Shown here one piece after another: positions 29,919 through 31,423 of a stretch of DNA of 31,423 bases. The stretch is from Schoenoplectus triqueter (Eukaryota; Streptophyta; Magnoliopsida; Poales; Cyperaceae), in the NCBI GenBank assembly GCA_964058805.1, contig CAXKVV010000143.1, positions 1-31,423 on the forward strand. The letters run 5' to 3'. The first letter of the stretch is position 1; every line of letters begins with the position of its first letter. Under the pieces are notes generated by a model, which did not search any database, was not told the DNA's origin, and saw only the letters and a list, made by a program, of their open reading frames with translations. The position numbers and the translations under genes are program-made.

Positions 29919-31423
29919 CTATTTTGCTAACCACCCATGGGACTGCTCTTCCCAGAGCTCTCTGGATTCAAGTTCTGCCTGAAAAGGCTTATTTGACCAG
30001 TGCAACGAACAACCTCGGGACTCAATAAGTTCAATTAGAACTTGTGGTATCATCGGCTTGAATGAGGCTTCTACTTTCACCTTTGTCAGGCCAGTAGACA
30101 TCAAAAGCGCTGTCACGAGAACATTCAGAGACACTCCAGAGAGATGAAACATAGTCACATTTCGTAAGCAGCTTAAGCATAAAAGTGCCAACAAACCCAC
30201 ATCAGTTACAGAACAGAATGACAGGTGTATCTGCAACACAATTTGTAAATGCTTGTTATTTTTTAATTACCCAAAAGAACTATCTATAGATCAGTTGCTG
30301 TTCACCATACCACAACTTCTCATAATAGAGTTGAATTCTAAGAAAGAGTACCTGATGGAGATTGTGGGAGTATTGAGCAAGTGAGAACATGGCTGCATCA
30401 TTTACTTCGGAACATTTTTTTATATCAAGCTTCCTGAGCTGGGGACACCCAATTGCAATTGCAGAGATACCAACTGATGATATTCGGAGACAACCGCGAA
30501 TCTCGAGGATTTTTAACCTAGAACATTTCGACAAACACTGGAGAGATTCATCAGATATGTTAGTACAGTACCCCATATTTATCATTTCTAGGTTGGGGCA
30601 GCCACGAGCTATTTCAGACACACCCTTGTCCGTTATGCTGATTGAACGGTACAGATCAAGCTCCTGAAGACGAGGACAGGATCGTCCTATGTGAACAAGA
30701 CCTTCATCTGTGATTTTCCGGCATATACCAATTTTTAAGCTGAAAAGGTTACAGCATCCAGCAAGGAATCTCAATCCTACAATTAGATGATGCTAGTTAG
30801 TTCACTATTTTTACTAAAATCAGGAAGAACATATACTTTTCATTCTAAATTTTCTCTTTGGAGCAGCAACATGTCAATCGTTCATAAAAGAAAAGTGGTG
30901 CAGCTTTTTTCACAAAAGAAAAAGAATAACATGCCAGAGGATTTAAACAGCACATGACATTATTTTAGAGACAGAAAGAAAGAAAGATTGAAAAGAAAAT
31001 TATCCATAATGTAATAGGGTGCTAGCTATGTATTTCTATTTTATTGCTTATTCCTAAAAAAAAGATTTAATAAAAATCGAGGCACCTTCATCATCTAAAT
31101 CATTATCAGTTAGGTCGAGCTCTTCCAGTTCATGGCAGTGACGACCAACCAGACGTAAACCCTCATGTGTCACCTTTGTACACGACTCCATTCTCAGATA
31201 AGCTAAAGAAGTACATGAGCTGGTTATGGCAGCTAAAGATAGATCTGTAATGTCTTTACAACAGGTCACGTCTAATTTCTTCAAGAACTTGTGTTTCACC
31301 ACAATTACTGAGATACCCTCATCGGTCACACCTGAGCACTTGCTCAGGCTCAACTCCTTCAAGGAGACGCATGAATTTGAGATAGTTGTCAACCCAGCTG
31401 CAGTGACCTTGCATCCATCTAGC
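29919..31423 (-). CDS. F-box/LRR-repeat protein, FBL3-like, 3' part (5' end outside window)
   Basis: Substrate-recognition subunit of an SCF E3 ubiquitin ligase by family. Three exons visible: 31423-31086 (open at the window edge), 30776-30352 and 30230-29919 with the stop. Introns 31085-30777 and 30351-30231 are GT-AG and join as NDLDDEG-LRFLAGCCN and SHNLHQ-IHLSFCSVTD. The protein consists of cysteine-containing LRRs of about 25 residues, with repeated motifs such as LKELSLSKCSGVTDEG, LEELDLTDNDLDDEG, LQELDLYRSISITDKG and LRKLDIKKCSEVNDA. The C-terminal tail IESRGCSLHW...FQAELES matches the end of Arabidopsis FBL3. The N-terminal F-box would lie upstream and is not seen, so the F-box assignment rests on similarity of the LRR and tail. 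No stop or frameshift found. Confidence 0.92.

Noticed and set aside
1..31423. tRNA, rRNA or organelle-derived genes
   Set aside because: No tRNA B-box/cloverleaf pattern, rRNA core sequence or plastid/mitochondrial gene could be recognised on either strand.

Overview
This window is nuclear DNA from a flowering plant. It is AT-rich and has spliced genes with GT-AG introns, a TATA box with a pyrimidine-rich leader, plant-type DNA transposons (MULE, hAT, Helitron-like, MITEs) and an L1-type LINE remnant. I cannot fix the species. The two intact protein genes are conserved across angiosperms.

Layout. (1) 449-5309, plus strand: a complete NADPH-cytochrome P450 reductase gene, reconstructed as 18 coding exons giving 696 residues. 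(2) 6684-7920, minus: a decayed HAD-superfamily phosphatase of the GS1-like type, lacking its catalytic nucleophile motif and one internal exon and carrying frameshifts. Unidentified short open frames lie in and just upstream of it. (3) 8.7-28 kb: a gene-free repeat landscape. It holds a 0.4-kb long-TIR MITE, a 1.9-kb MULE with a perfect 9-bp target duplication and a captured GC-rich fragment, hAT-type elements with GGGTCGG-rich ends (one with a perfect 8-bp target duplication, one inserted in a LINE), a short Helitron-like element, a broken zinc-knuckle gene at 17.4-18.5 kb, a 0.6-kb foldback element, and an L1 remnant. (4) 29919-31423, minus: the 3' part of an F-box/LRR-repeat gene resembling Arabidopsis FBL3. 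Its 5' part lies outside the window.

The most unusual signal is a family of about 0.4-kb elements that are near-complete palindromes and always sit in (TA)n tracts. One copy is at 14.86 kb. Five more are packed head to tail between 20.2 and 22.25 kb, separated only by TA, GA or TG simple repeats. The least decayed copies carry a perfect 16-bp palindrome, GTGCTTCGCGAAGCAC, near both ends, so small cruciforms are nested inside a large one. This recalls microsatellite-targeting Micron elements of rice, but the full-length palindrome and the tandem packing make it worth naming separately.

The two intact genes are not functionally linked. The reductase supplies electrons to microsomal P450s. The F-box protein would select substrates for an SCF ubiquitin ligase. 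The centre of the window is a transposon graveyard, and nested insertions there give a relative order of events.
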